Positions 34,268 to 42,072 of a stretch of 64,000 nt of DNA are shown piece by piece. A program made the translations under genes and the position numbers. The notes beneath the pieces are model-generated. The model was given only the letters and a program-made list of their open reading frames with translations. It had not been told where the DNA came from and made no database searches. Positions within the stretch are counted from its first letter, which is position 1. Every line of letters starts with the position of its first letter. The DNA is from Candidatus Omnitrophota bacterium (GTDB lineage Bacteria > Omnitrophota > Koll11 > Aquiviventales > Aquiviventaceae): contig JAHFGU010000001.1 in the NCBI GenBank assembly GCA_023247285.1, forward strand, positions 1 through 64,000, written 5' to 3'.

Positions 34268-35056
34268 ATGGGTGAGCACGCCGCGCCAACCAGGTCGAGG
34301 CTATTGGCCGTTATTCCAGCCCGCGGAGGATCCAGGGGCCTTCCGGGGAAGAACATCCGGCCCTTCGCCGGGGTGCCGCTCATCGCGCACACGATCCGGT
34401 ACGCGAAGCGCTGCTCGGATATCGCCCGCTGCATCGTGACCACCGATTCCCCGGCCATCGCCGAGGTGGCGCGGCAGCATGGCGGTGATGTGCCCTTCCT
34501 GCGGCCGGCTGAGCTCGCGCAGCACGCCACACCCATGTGGCCGGTCCTGCGCCATGCCCTAGCACAGGTCGAGGCGCAGGACGGCGCGTACGACGCCCTG
34601 CTGCTGCTCGACCCCACCTCGCCCACGCGGGAGCTCTCCGATGTGGCTGAGGCGCTGCGCCGCCTCGAAGCGCAGCCGGACGCGGATGGCATCATCAGCG
34701 TCTCGCAGCCGGACGCGAACCCGATCTGGCACTGCGTCGTGGACCGCGACGGATGGATGGCGGACCTCATCGCCGGCGGCAACCGGTTCGCCTGCCGCCA
34801 GGAGCTGCCGGTCGTCTATCATATCAACGGGCTCATCTATATCTGGCGCACAGCGTTCCTGCGGCGCGTCGAACAGGACTTTTGGCGGGACGAGGGCCGA
34901 TTCCTCATGTACGAGACGCCGGAGCTGCGCGCGGTCTCCATCGACACGCCGGACCAATTCGACCGGGCCGAGCTGCTGGTCAAGGGGGGCGTGATCCGGC
35001 TGCCGTGGCTGGAGCCAGCGCCCGCGCCCGCGGCAACACCTGGAGCCGTGGCATGA
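34268..35056 (+). CDS. legF: Acylneuraminate cytidylyltransferase family protein (CMP-nonulosonate synthase)
   Basis: This 262-residue NeuA/PtmB-family protein has VIPARGGSRGLPGKN, VTTDSP, and LLLDPTSPTR followed by ISVSQPDANP. These enzymes activate neuraminic, legionaminic or pseudaminic acid with CMP. The next two genes are a PtmA-like SDR and a NeuB-type synthase, and LegB/LegC/LegG/PtmE homologues occur from 45 kb on, so a legionaminic-type product is favoured. A GAGGAG site precedes the ATG. The exact sugar is inferred. Confidence 0.8.
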   Translation: MGEHAAPTRSRLLAVIPARGGSRGLPGKNIRPFAGVPLIAHTIRYAKRCSDIARCIVTTDSPAIAEVARQHGGDVPFLRPAELAQHATPMWPVLRHALAQVEAQDGAYDALLLLDPTSPTRELSDVAEALRRLEAQPDADGIISVSQPDANPIWHCVVDRDGWMADLIAGGNRFACRQELPVVYHINGLIYIWRTAFLRRVEQDFWRDEGRFLMYETPELRAVSIDTPDQFDRAELLVKGGVIRLPWLEPAPAPAATPGAVA

Positions 35057-35877
35057 CGCCGATCGCCGCGCCCGCAGCCGAGCCCATCACGCGGCTCATG
35101 GACCTGGCCGGCCGCACCGCGCTGGTCGCCGGCGGGACCGGGCACATCGCGCTCGCCGTCGAGGAAACGCTGATCGAACTGGGGGCGAACGTGGTGGTGC
35201 TGGACGTGGGCGCGGCCGCGTGCCGGCAGCGCGCCGAGCAGCTCTGCCAGGCGCGGCCTGGCAGCGCCATCCCGCTGCCCTGCGACCTTGCGGATGAGGC
35301 GCAGACCCGGCAGGCGGCGCAGGCTGCGATGCAGGCGCGCGGCGGCCTGGACATCCTGGTGCACTGCGCCGCGTATGCGGCAGCCGGCGAGCCGGGCTGG
35401 ACCGGCGACCTGGACCGGCAAACCGTCGAGGCGTGGGACGCGGCACTGCGCGTGCACCTGACCTCGGCGTTTGTGCTGGCGCAGGAAGCGCGCGCGGCGC
35501 TGGAGCGCTCCGGCCACGGCTCGGTGATCTTCTTCGGTTCCATCTACAGCCTCGTGGGGCCGGATGTCCGGCTCTACGAGGGCACCCCGCTGGCCAACCC
35601 GGTGGGCTACGGCGTGGCGAAAGGCGGCTTGCTGCAGCTGACCCGGTATCTCGCGACGCTGCTGGCCCCGCGCGTCCGGGTCAACATGATTTCGCCAGGC
35701 GGGGTGTGGCGCCATCCGCCGGAGGCGTTTTTCGAGCGCTATGTCGCGCGCACCCCGCTGGGCCGGATGTGCACGGAGGAGGATCTGAAAGGGGCGGTCG
35801 CGTACCTGGCCAGCGACCTGTCAGCCTATGTGACCGGCCAGAACCTGCAGGTGGACGGCGGATGGACGATTTGGTAA
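35053..35877 (+). CDS. PtmA-like SDR oxidoreductase
   Basis: This 274-residue classical SDR has a variant AGGTGHIA cofactor motif, an FGSIYSLVGPD serine region and the YGVAK catalytic pair. It resembles PtmA of Campylobacter, which is needed for the legionaminic acid precursor and lies beside the CMP-sugar synthase there as it does here. It ends with ...DGGWTIW, a common end in this group. The biochemical step of PtmA is not fully settled. The assignment rests on motif and synteny. Confidence 0.75.
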   Translation: MTPIAAPAAEPITRLMDLAGRTALVAGGTGHIALAVEETLIELGANVVVLDVGAAACRQRAEQLCQARPGSAIPLPCDLADEAQTRQAAQAAMQARGGLDILVHCAAYAAAGEPGWTGDLDRQTVEAWDAALRVHLTSAFVLAQEARAALERSGHGSVIFFGSIYSLVGPDVRLYEGTPLANPVGYGVAKGGLLQLTRYLATLLAPRVRVNMISPGGVWRHPPEAFFERYVARTPLGRMCTEEDLKGAVAYLASDLSAYVTGQNLQVDGGWTIW

Positions 35878-35971
35878 CCCCACCTGTGTATAGCCATGGA
35901 GATGAATGCCGTTCGACGACCTGCCGCGCAGAGTCATCCAAAGCGGCGGCAGGTCGAGCACAGGTGGGGGG
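35878..35971 (+). promoter_or_regulatory. Structured leader before the nonulosonate synthase: nested 11-bp stems hiding the ribosome binding site
   Basis: In this 94-base gap, CCCCACCTGTG (35878-35888) pairs perfectly with CACAGGTGGGG (35959-35969). Inside it, CGACCTGCCGC (35917-35927) pairs perfectly with GCGGCAGGTCG (35946-35956). The outer 3' strand contains the AGGTGGGG Shine-Dalgarno sequence just before the ATG at 35972, so the outer stem would block translation. Both left arms share ACCTG and both right arms CAGGT, so alternative pairings are possible. This is the pattern of a translational switch or attenuator. A DNA-binding site or chance are other options. No T-run follows. Confidence 0.6.
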
Positions 35972-37138
35972 ATGATCGCGGCCATCGACGTGGGAGGATG
36001 CGCTATCGGGCCCGGCCACCCGTGCTTCATCATCGCGGAAGCCGGGGTCAATCACAACGGGGATGTGCGCCTGGCCACCGCGCTCATCGACGCGGCGATC
36101 GCGGCCCGGGCGGACGCCGTCAAGTTCCAAACGTTCCACGCCGAGCGCACCATCAGCCGCCATGCGCCCAAAGCCGCCTATCAGCTCGCGACGACCGGTG
36201 CTACTGAATCGCAGCTCGACATGGTGCGCCGCCTGCAGCTTCCGCCCGAAGCGTTCGCAGAGCTCTCGGCCTACTGCCGCTCGCGCGGGATCATGTTTCT
36301 GTCGACGGCCTTTGACGAGGACAGCGCGGATCTGTTGGACGCGCTGGATGTGCCGGCGTTCAAAATCGCCTCCGGCGAAGTGACCAACCTGCCGCTGGTG
36401 GAGCACATTGCGCGCAAGGGCAAGCCGGTGCTGCTCTCCACCGGCATGTCCACGCTGGCCGAAGTAGGCGAAGCGATGGACGCGATCCGGCGGACCGGGA
36501 ACACGCGCGTGGCCGTGCTGCACTGCGTCTCGAATTATCCCGCCGATCCCGTCGACGCGAACCTGCGCGCGATGCGCACGCTGGCCGACGCGTTCGAGGC
36601 GCCGGTGGGGTATTCGGATCACACGCTCGGGATCGACGTCGCCCTGGCCGCGGTCGCCCTCGGCGCGTGCGTGCTGGAGAAGCATCTGACGCTGGACACG
36701 GCCCTGCCCGGCCCGGACCATCGCGCTTCGCTCACCCCGCAGGAGTTCGCGGCGCTGGTGCGCGGGGTGCGGATCGTGGAATCCGCCCTCGGCAGCGGGC
36801 GCAAGGAGCCGGCGCCGAGCGAGCGCGCGGTGGCCGCGGTGGCGCGCCGGAGCCTGGTGGCGGCGCGGGACATCGAGGCCGGCGTCACGGTGACGGAGGA
36901 GCTGATCGCCGCCAAGCGCCCGGGGACCGGGCTTGCGCCGGCCGCGCGCGCCCAGTTGATCGGGCGGAGGGCGAAGCGGGACATCCCGGGCGACACGCTC
37001 TTGACGTGGGAGATGTTCGAGGACGCCAACGAGGAGGTCGCGGATGCCGGACTTCTTGAAAGGAAACTACGAGCTTCCCGGCAGGAAGCGGGGACGCGTC
37101 GGCCGGAAGCCGAAGGCGAATCTGACCGAGCAGTTTGA
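35972..37138 (+). CDS. legI: N-acetylneuraminate/legionaminate synthase (NeuB family)
   Basis: This 388-residue protein has the NeuB barrel: FIIAEAGVNHNGD, VKFQTFHAER, FKIASGEVTNLPL, LLSTGMSTL and GYSDHTLGI. A C-terminal SAF antifreeze-like domain (from about 280, RSLVAARDIEAG) closes the substrate site. It condenses a 6-carbon aminosugar with PEP to give a nonulosonic acid. The ATG at 35972 is chosen over 35906, because the longer version would encode the palindromic leader. The last 35 residues are charged and overlap the small gene at 37044, so the real end may be non-functional tail. Confidence 0.88.
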   Translation: MIAAIDVGGCAIGPGHPCFIIAEAGVNHNGDVRLATALIDAAIAARADAVKFQTFHAERTISRHAPKAAYQLATTGATESQLDMVRRLQLPPEAFAELSAYCRSRGIMFLSTAFDEDSADLLDALDVPAFKIASGEVTNLPLVEHIARKGKPVLLSTGMSTLAEVGEAMDAIRRTGNTRVAVLHCVSNYPADPVDANLRAMRTLADAFEAPVGYSDHTLGIDVALAAVALGACVLEKHLTLDTALPGPDHRASLTPQEFAALVRGVRIVESALGSGRKEPAPSERAVAAVARRSLVAARDIEAGVTVTEELIAAKRPGTGLAPAARAQLIGRRAKRDIPGDTLLTWEMFEDANEEVADAGLLERKLRASRQEAGTRRPEAEGESDRAV

Positions 37139-37247
37139 GAAGCAGGCGCTGGCCAAGCTGGGCGGCAGCCTCTGCTTCGTCACCAAGAAAGGGAGCATGA
37201 TCTGGTCGGGGGAGGGGGATGGAGCCGCTGGCGCAGCAGCTCATTGA
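37044..37247 (+). CDS. Small unrecognised protein overlapping the nonulosonate synthase end
   Basis: This 67-residue reading frame lies +1 to the synthase gene and overlaps its last 95 bases and the first 29 of the next gene. The reason to believe it is a very strong GAGGAGGT site at 37031-37038, five bases before the ATG. The product has a basic GRKRGRVGRKPKAN segment, then a more regular ALAKLGGSLCFVTKKG stretch. No family is recognised. The alternative is a shadow frame created by overlapping GC-rich codons. Its GC-rich tail GAAGAAAH looks like read-through. Confidence 0.4.
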   Translation: MPDFLKGNYELPGRKRGRVGRKPKANLTEQFEKQALAKLGGSLCFVTKKGSMIWSGEGDGAAGAAAH

Positions 37248-38238
37248 GCTGATGCCGGAGCTGACCGCGACGCGGTCGCTCGACAAGGCGCTGGCGAATG
37301 TCCGGCGCAACGCGCCGTTCGTGCGCCGGACCATCGCGGAGCTGACCCGCGCGGCGGCCGCGCAGGAGCCGCGGTCGGCCATCGTGATCGCGACCGGGCC
37401 AAGCCTGCACCGGACGCGCGCCATCGCCCAGATCCGCGACAGCGGCTATGAGGGGGACCTCATCGCGGTGGACAGCGCGCTCGGGCCGTGCCTGCGCGAA
37501 GGCCTCGTGCCGACGCATGTCGTGACGCTGGATCCGCTCTCCCTGCGGATCTGCCGCTGGTTCGGCGATCCGGACCTAGCCTCCCGCGAGGATGACGATT
37601 ATTTCCGGCGCCAGGAGATGGACCCGTATCTGGGCGTGGATGAGGCGCAGCGCAACCGCGAGCTCATCGAGCTCGTGAACCGGCATGGCCCCGCGATCAA
37701 GGCGGTCATCTGCACGAGCTCAACGCCCGAGGTGACGCGGCGGTGCCAGGAATCCGGCATGACCCTCTACTGGTGGAACCCGATGGTCGACGATGTCGAC
37801 CGTCCGGACAGCGTCACCCGGCAGCTGTATCAGATGAACCGCGCGCCCTGCATGGCGAGCGGGGGCAACGTGGGCACCGCCGCGTGGATGGTGGCCAGCC
37901 AGGTGCTGCGCAAGCGCGAGGTCGCGGTGGTCGGGATGGATTTCGGCTACGCGCCCGGCACGCCGGTCGAGAAGACGCAATATTATCCAGAGCTGCGGGA
38001 ACTCTTCGGCGACCGCTTGCAAGAGGTCATCATCCCGTTGCGGAACCCGTACCTCGGGGAGACCTGGTTCGCCGACCCGGCGTACTACTGGTACCGGGAG
38101 GTCTTCCTCCAGATGGCTGCGGACGCGGAGTGCGTGACCTACAACTGCACCGGCGGCGGCCTCCTGTTCGGCCAGTCGGTACGGTGGGCGCCGCTGCAGG
38201 AGTTTCTTGCGACGCGGTGCCCGACCAGGAAGGGGTGA
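37219..38238 (+). CDS. DUF115/motility accessory factor (Maf)-like glycosyltransferase
   Basis: This 339-residue protein matches the MAF/DUF115 core (6-hydroxymethylpterin pyrophosphokinase-like fold): SAIVIATGPSLHRT, LIAVDSAL, VTLDPL, and SGGNVGTAAWMVA with VVGMDFGYAPG. Maf proteins attach legionaminic, pseudaminic or neuraminic acids to flagellin or related targets. Directly following a NeuB-type synthase, it is the best candidate for transferring the nonulosonic acid. It is shorter than full Maf proteins, holding just the core. No flagellin gene is in the window, so the acceptor is unknown. Confidence 0.78.
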   Translation: MEPLAQQLIELMPELTATRSLDKALANVRRNAPFVRRTIAELTRAAAAQEPRSAIVIATGPSLHRTRAIAQIRDSGYEGDLIAVDSALGPCLREGLVPTHVVTLDPLSLRICRWFGDPDLASREDDDYFRRQEMDPYLGVDEAQRNRELIELVNRHGPAIKAVICTSSTPEVTRRCQESGMTLYWWNPMVDDVDRPDSVTRQLYQMNRAPCMASGGNVGTAAWMVASQVLRKREVAVVGMDFGYAPGTPVEKTQYYPELRELFGDRLQEVIIPLRNPYLGETWFADPAYYWYREVFLQMAADAECVTYNCTGGGLLFGQSVRWAPLQEFLATRCPTRKG

Positions 38239-38243
38239 GGTCG

Positions 38244-39848
38244 ATGGCGAAAGTGCTGTTCATTAATCCACTGATCCGCGAGGAAGACGACCCCAAGCAC
38301 CTGCCCATCGGCATGGCCCTCATGGTTGCCGTCGCGATACGGGATGGGCACCAGGTGCAGGTCTACGACGCCAATGCCTGGCGCCTGGGGGACGAGGCGC
38401 TGCGGCAGGCGCTGGGCAGCGACCGGTGGGACGTGATCGCCACCGGCTCCATCACCACCGCCTACGGCTACATCAAGAAGATCGTGCAGTTCGCCAAGCA
38501 GGATGCGCCGGACGCGCTGGTCGTCCTGGGCGGTGGGGTGCTGACCAGCATGCCCATCGAGATCATGACGTTCCTGCCCCAGGTGGACATCGGGGTGGTG
38601 GGAGAGGCGTTCGTCACCTTCCCGGAGATCCTCGCCCGCGTGGACCACGGCGCGCGCGACTGGTCGGCCATCAAGGGCGTCGCATATCGGGATCCCAAGG
38701 GCGAGATCCAGCTCACCGACATCCGGCCGCTCATCAGCATGGAAGAGATGGACCGGCTGCCCTATCCGGCCTGGGAGCTCTTTCCGCAGGAGATCTACTG
38801 GAAGAACAGCAAGCTGCTGTACAGCGAAGAGAACTTGACCGCCAAGCGCCGGCTGGACATCAACACCAGCTACGGGTGCTCGCTCATCTGCCGCTTCTGC
38901 TACCACCTGGGCATCGCCGGGGACCTGAACTACACGAAGAACGCGCAGGGCCGGACCGACGTCGAGTTCACGTACAAGCGCGACATCCGCTGGCACAGCG
39001 CCCGGTACGTCGTGGACATGGTCAAGTACGCCCGGGACCGGTTCGGCATCGATTTCGTGCTCTTCCTGGACGAGAACCTGATGACGATGAACTCGTACAG
39101 CCATTACACATGGCTGCCGGAGATCGCCGACCTATGGATCAAGGAGGGGCTCCAGCCCGACTGCCGCCGGGAGAAGCGCCCGCACGACGACACGTGCAAG
39201 GGCATCCACTGGGGCGGGACCAGCCACGCCACGCTGGTGCGACGGGACCTCCTCAGCAAGCTGTATGAGGCCGGCTGCAGCCAACTGTGCTACGGCTATG
39301 AGTCTTTCTCCGACCGGATCCTGAAAAACCTCGGCAAGGGCACGACCGCCGCGCTCAACGAGCGCTCGCTGAAGTGGACGGTGGAGGCCGGCATCCGCCC
39401 CGTCCCGAACCAGATCATCGGATTTCCAGATGAGTTCTTCGACAGCATCCGCGAGAGCGTCCTGGCCTGGGAGCGGATGGGCATCCAGGTGGTGCCGTTC
39501 TTCGCCACGCCGTATCCCGGCTCCGAGTGGTACTACACCTATAAGGACCGGATCCTCGAGCAGTACAACGGGGACCTCGAGGCGTTTCTCTTGGACCTGG
39601 GCGACGCGACGAAGATCACCGCGGTCATCAGCGAGAACTTCAACGCGGTAGAGCTGCTCGGGCTGCGCGAGCTCATGGTGAACCGGGATCTCAAGCGGAT
39701 CAGCGCGTACGAGCGGGAATGGCGCCAGCGGCACGGGGAGCCGTTCATCCCGGACTTCCGGCGCTTCCCGCGCGTGCCGGCGAAGCAGTTGCGGCTGCTG
39801 CAGGCGCAAACGGCCGCACCGGCACCCGCCGGAGCGATGGCCGGATGA
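38244..39848 (+). CDS. B12-binding-type radical SAM protein, copy 1
   Basis: This 534-residue protein has an N-terminal cobalamin-binding-like Rossmann domain (about 1-150, ending IGVVGEAFVTF). A radical SAM barrel follows with CxxxCxxC at Cys212, Cys216 and Cys219 (GCSLICRFC). C-terminal features include YGYESFSDRILKNLGKG and IIGFPDE. This architecture is typical of methylases and other enzymes acting on unactivated carbons. There is no classical DxHxxG. It lies between the Maf-like gene and the acyl module. The substrate is unknown. Confidence 0.87.
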   Translation: MAKVLFINPLIREEDDPKHLPIGMALMVAVAIRDGHQVQVYDANAWRLGDEALRQALGSDRWDVIATGSITTAYGYIKKIVQFAKQDAPDALVVLGGGVLTSMPIEIMTFLPQVDIGVVGEAFVTFPEILARVDHGARDWSAIKGVAYRDPKGEIQLTDIRPLISMEEMDRLPYPAWELFPQEIYWKNSKLLYSEENLTAKRRLDINTSYGCSLICRFCYHLGIAGDLNYTKNAQGRTDVEFTYKRDIRWHSARYVVDMVKYARDRFGIDFVLFLDENLMTMNSYSHYTWLPEIADLWIKEGLQPDCRREKRPHDDTCKGIHWGGTSHATLVRRDLLSKLYEAGCSQLCYGYESFSDRILKNLGKGTTAALNERSLKWTVEAGIRPVPNQIIGFPDEFFDSIRESVLAWERMGIQVVPFFATPYPGSEWYYTYKDRILEQYNGDLEAFLLDLGDATKITAVISENFNAVELLGLRELMVNRDLKRISAYEREWRQRHGEPFIPDFRRFPRVPAKQLRLLQAQTAAPAPAGAMAG

Positions 39849-40285
39849 CACTGGATCATCTTGGGGTGGCGGTGGAGCGGCTGGAGGCCAGCCTGGCGTA
39901 CTACCGAGAAGACCTCGGCTATTCCTGGGATGGGATCATCATCGTGGATCCGCTCCAGCAGGCGCGGGCCGCGTTCGTCCGCCCCCCCGAGGGAGGGATC
40001 CGCTTTGAGCTGCTGGAGCCGACCGGTCCAGAGTCTCCGCTGAACGGCTGGCTGAAGCGCCGGACCCGGTTCTTCCACGTGTGTTATCTGGTGGACGATC
40101 TCCCACAGGCGCTCGAGCGGTTCGTCGCGCGGGGTGGCCGCATCGTGTCCGAGCCCAAGCCGGCCGTGGCGTTCCAGGGGCGTTGCGTGGCGTTTGTGTT
40201 TACCCGGGATCAGGAACTCATCGAGCTGGCCGAAGCGGCTCCCGCGCCGGCCGTGTCGCAGGAGGCTGTGCATGGACGAGGTTGA
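39845..40285 (+). CDS. VOC-family protein (glyoxalase/methylmalonyl-CoA epimerase-like)
   Basis: This 146-residue protein has the paired beta-alpha-beta-beta-beta units of the vicinal oxygen chelate fold, with expected metal ligands in LDHLGVAV (His), FELLEP (Glu), FHVCYLVDD (His) and LIELAE (Glu). All four are present, so it may be an active metalloenzyme such as an epimerase. It starts at ATGA on the radical SAM stop and overlaps the acyl carrier protein gene by 14 bases, which places it in the acyl module. Confidence 0.85.
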   Translation: MTLDHLGVAVERLEASLAYYREDLGYSWDGIIIVDPLQQARAAFVRPPEGGIRFELLEPTGPESPLNGWLKRRTRFFHVCYLVDDLPQALERFVARGGRIVSEPKPAVAFQGRCVAFVFTRDQELIELAEAAPAPAVSQEAVHGRG

Positions 40286-40532
40286 TCAGCGGGCTCAGCC
40301 GGGGCTGGAGCAGCGGCTGCAGGCGGTTTTTCAAGCCGTGTTCCATTTGAACGGGGCGCCGCTACAGGATGACTGGGGGCCCGGCACGCTGGACGGCTGG
40401 GACTCGATGGGCCACCTGACCTTGCTGGCGAGCCTTGAGCAGGAGTTCAAGGTGCAGTTTCAGATGGATGACGTGATCGCGATCGACAGCGTCAAGGCGA
40501 TCAAGGAGCTTTTGGTGAGGAAAGGGCTGTGA
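40272..40532 (+). CDS. Acyl carrier protein
   Basis: This 86-residue, mostly helical acidic protein has the phosphopantetheine attachment motif GWDSMGHLTLL, with Ser45 as the carrier (the usual DSL reads DSM). The helix III region VIAIDSVKAIKELL ends near the expected ACP length. It is followed after one base by an AMP-forming ligase, so it probably carries the acyl group that the ligase activates. It is a dedicated ACP, not the fatty acid synthase one by context. Confidence 0.87.
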   Translation: MDEVDQRAQPGLEQRLQAVFQAVFHLNGAPLQDDWGPGTLDGWDSMGHLTLLASLEQEFKVQFQMDDVIAIDSVKAIKELLVRKGL

Positions 40533-40533
40533 C

Positions 40534-42072
40534 GTGCTGATCACGGATTGGATCCCGCGCGCCCTGGCGCGCCACCCCGACGCGCCGGCCATCATCGATG
40601 GCGAGCGGCGCTTCACCTACGAGACGTGCGCGCGAGAGACCGCCAGACTTGCCTGGGCACTCCGGGGACGCGTGCCGGCCGGCGCGCGGGTCGGGCTGCT
40701 GATGGAGAACTGCGCAGAGCTGCTGTTCGCGCAGTATGCGGTGGTCAGCCTGGGCGCCATCGCGGTGCCGATCAACGTGGCGTTCCGTGCGCAGAGCGTC
40801 GAGCACATCCTGCGGGATGCCGGGGTCAGCGTGGTGATTGGCCGCGGGCAGGCGCTGGGCCGGCACCAGCAGGTACTGGAGGCTGCGTCAGAGCTCAGTC
40901 TGGTGGTGCAAGATGGCGCTGCGCCGGCGTTGGCCAAGGAGACGTGGTTCTGGAGCGCCCTGGGCCAGCCGGCTCGCCTGGAGCTGCCTTCGGGAGCGCC
41001 CGAGCAGTCCACGGCGCTCCTCCTCTACACGACCGGGACCACCGGACGCCGAAAAGGGGTCCGGCTCTCGCACACCAATCTCATGGCGGCCACACGGAAC
41101 ATGAACCAGGTCATGCGCATCGGGGACGGCGAGCGAGAGGTGGTGTCGCTGCCGCTGACACATTCCTTCGGGCTGGGGCGGACCCGGTGCCTCTTCGAAA
41201 CGCGGGGCACGGTCATCATTGAATCCGGATTGGACCGGCCGGACAAGGTGCTGATGAGCTGCCTGCGCCACCAGGCGACCGGCTTGGCCTCGGTGCCGGC
41301 AGGGTTCGCCATTTTCCTCTCGCGCTACGCGGCGCTGCTCACACAGTGCGCCTCATGCTTGCGGTACGTGGAAATCGGCAGCGCCCCGATGCCGCTGGCG
41401 CACAAGCAGGCGCTCATGGCGCTGCTCCCCCGGACCCGGATCTATATGCATTACGGGCTGACCGAGGCGTCCCGGTCCACGTTCCTCGAGTTCCATGCCG
41501 CGCAAGACGCGCTGGAGTCCGCCGGCACGCCGCCGGCCACGGTCCGCCTCAAGATCATCGATCAGCAGGGCCGTGAGGTGCCGCCCGGGACGATCGGGAT
41601 CGTGTGCATCGCAGGTGATACCGTCATGCAAGGCTACTGGAACCGGCCGGATGAGACCGCGAGCGCGCTGGTGGATGGCTGGCTGGTCACCGGCGACCTG
41701 GGGTCGCTGGATGCGCAGGGCTGCCTGACCCTCTGGGGCAGGACCCAGGACCTCATCAATGTCGGAGGACACAAGGTGCTCGCCCGCGAGGTCGAGGACG
41801 TGCTGGCGAACCATCCGCTTGTGGAAGAGTCCGCCGCCGTGGGCGTACGGGATCCGCTGGACATTGCCGGCGAGGTGGTCAAGGCGTTTGTGGTTCGAAA
41901 AGACGAAGGGCTGTCGGCGGAGGATCTGAAGCGCCACTGCCTGAAGCATCTGGAGCCCTGGAAGGTGCCCGCCATCGTGAGCTTCGTGCCCCGGCTGCCG
42001 AAGACCGGCTCAGGCAAGCTCCAGAAGCAGCTGCTGGCCGACGCCCCCGATGCCATGGCGAGGGCGGTGTGA
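40534..42072 (+). CDS. AMP-forming acyl-CoA/acyl-ACP ligase
   Basis: This 512-residue ANL-superfamily enzyme starts with GTG. It has the P-loop LLYTTGTTGRRKG, YGLTEAS, the TGDLG aspartate, GRTQDLINVGG hinge region and the C-terminal catalytic lysine in KTGSGKLQK. It adenylates a carboxylate and transfers the acyl group to CoA or, given the ACP gene just upstream, to that carrier protein. It is the activation step of the acyl cassette. The acid is unknown. Confidence 0.88.
   Translation: MLITDWIPRALARHPDAPAIIDGERRFTYETCARETARLAWALRGRVPAGARVGLLMENCAELLFAQYAVVSLGAIAVPINVAFRAQSVEHILRDAGVSVVIGRGQALGRHQQVLEAASELSLVVQDGAAPALAKETWFWSALGQPARLELPSGAPEQSTALLLYTTGTTGRRKGVRLSHTNLMAATRNMNQVMRIGDGEREVVSLPLTHSFGLGRTRCLFETRGTVIIESGLDRPDKVLMSCLRHQATGLASVPAGFAIFLSRYAALLTQCASCLRYVEIGSAPMPLAHKQALMALLPRTRIYMHYGLTEASRSTFLEFHAAQDALESAGTPPATVRLKIIDQQGREVPPGTIGIVCIAGDTVMQGYWNRPDETASALVDGWLVTGDLGSLDAQGCLTLWGRTQDLINVGGHKVLAREVEDVLANHPLVEESAAVGVRDPLDIAGEVVKAFVVRKDEGLSAEDLKRHCLKHLEPWKVPAIVSFVPRLPKTGSGKLQKQLLADAPDAMARAV

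Noticed and set aside
35906..35971. Longer start for the nonulosonate synthase gene (ATG at 35906)
   Set aside because: The extra 22 residues would be coded by two perfect inverted repeats and show no NeuB similarity, and the ATG at 35972 has its own ribosome site.
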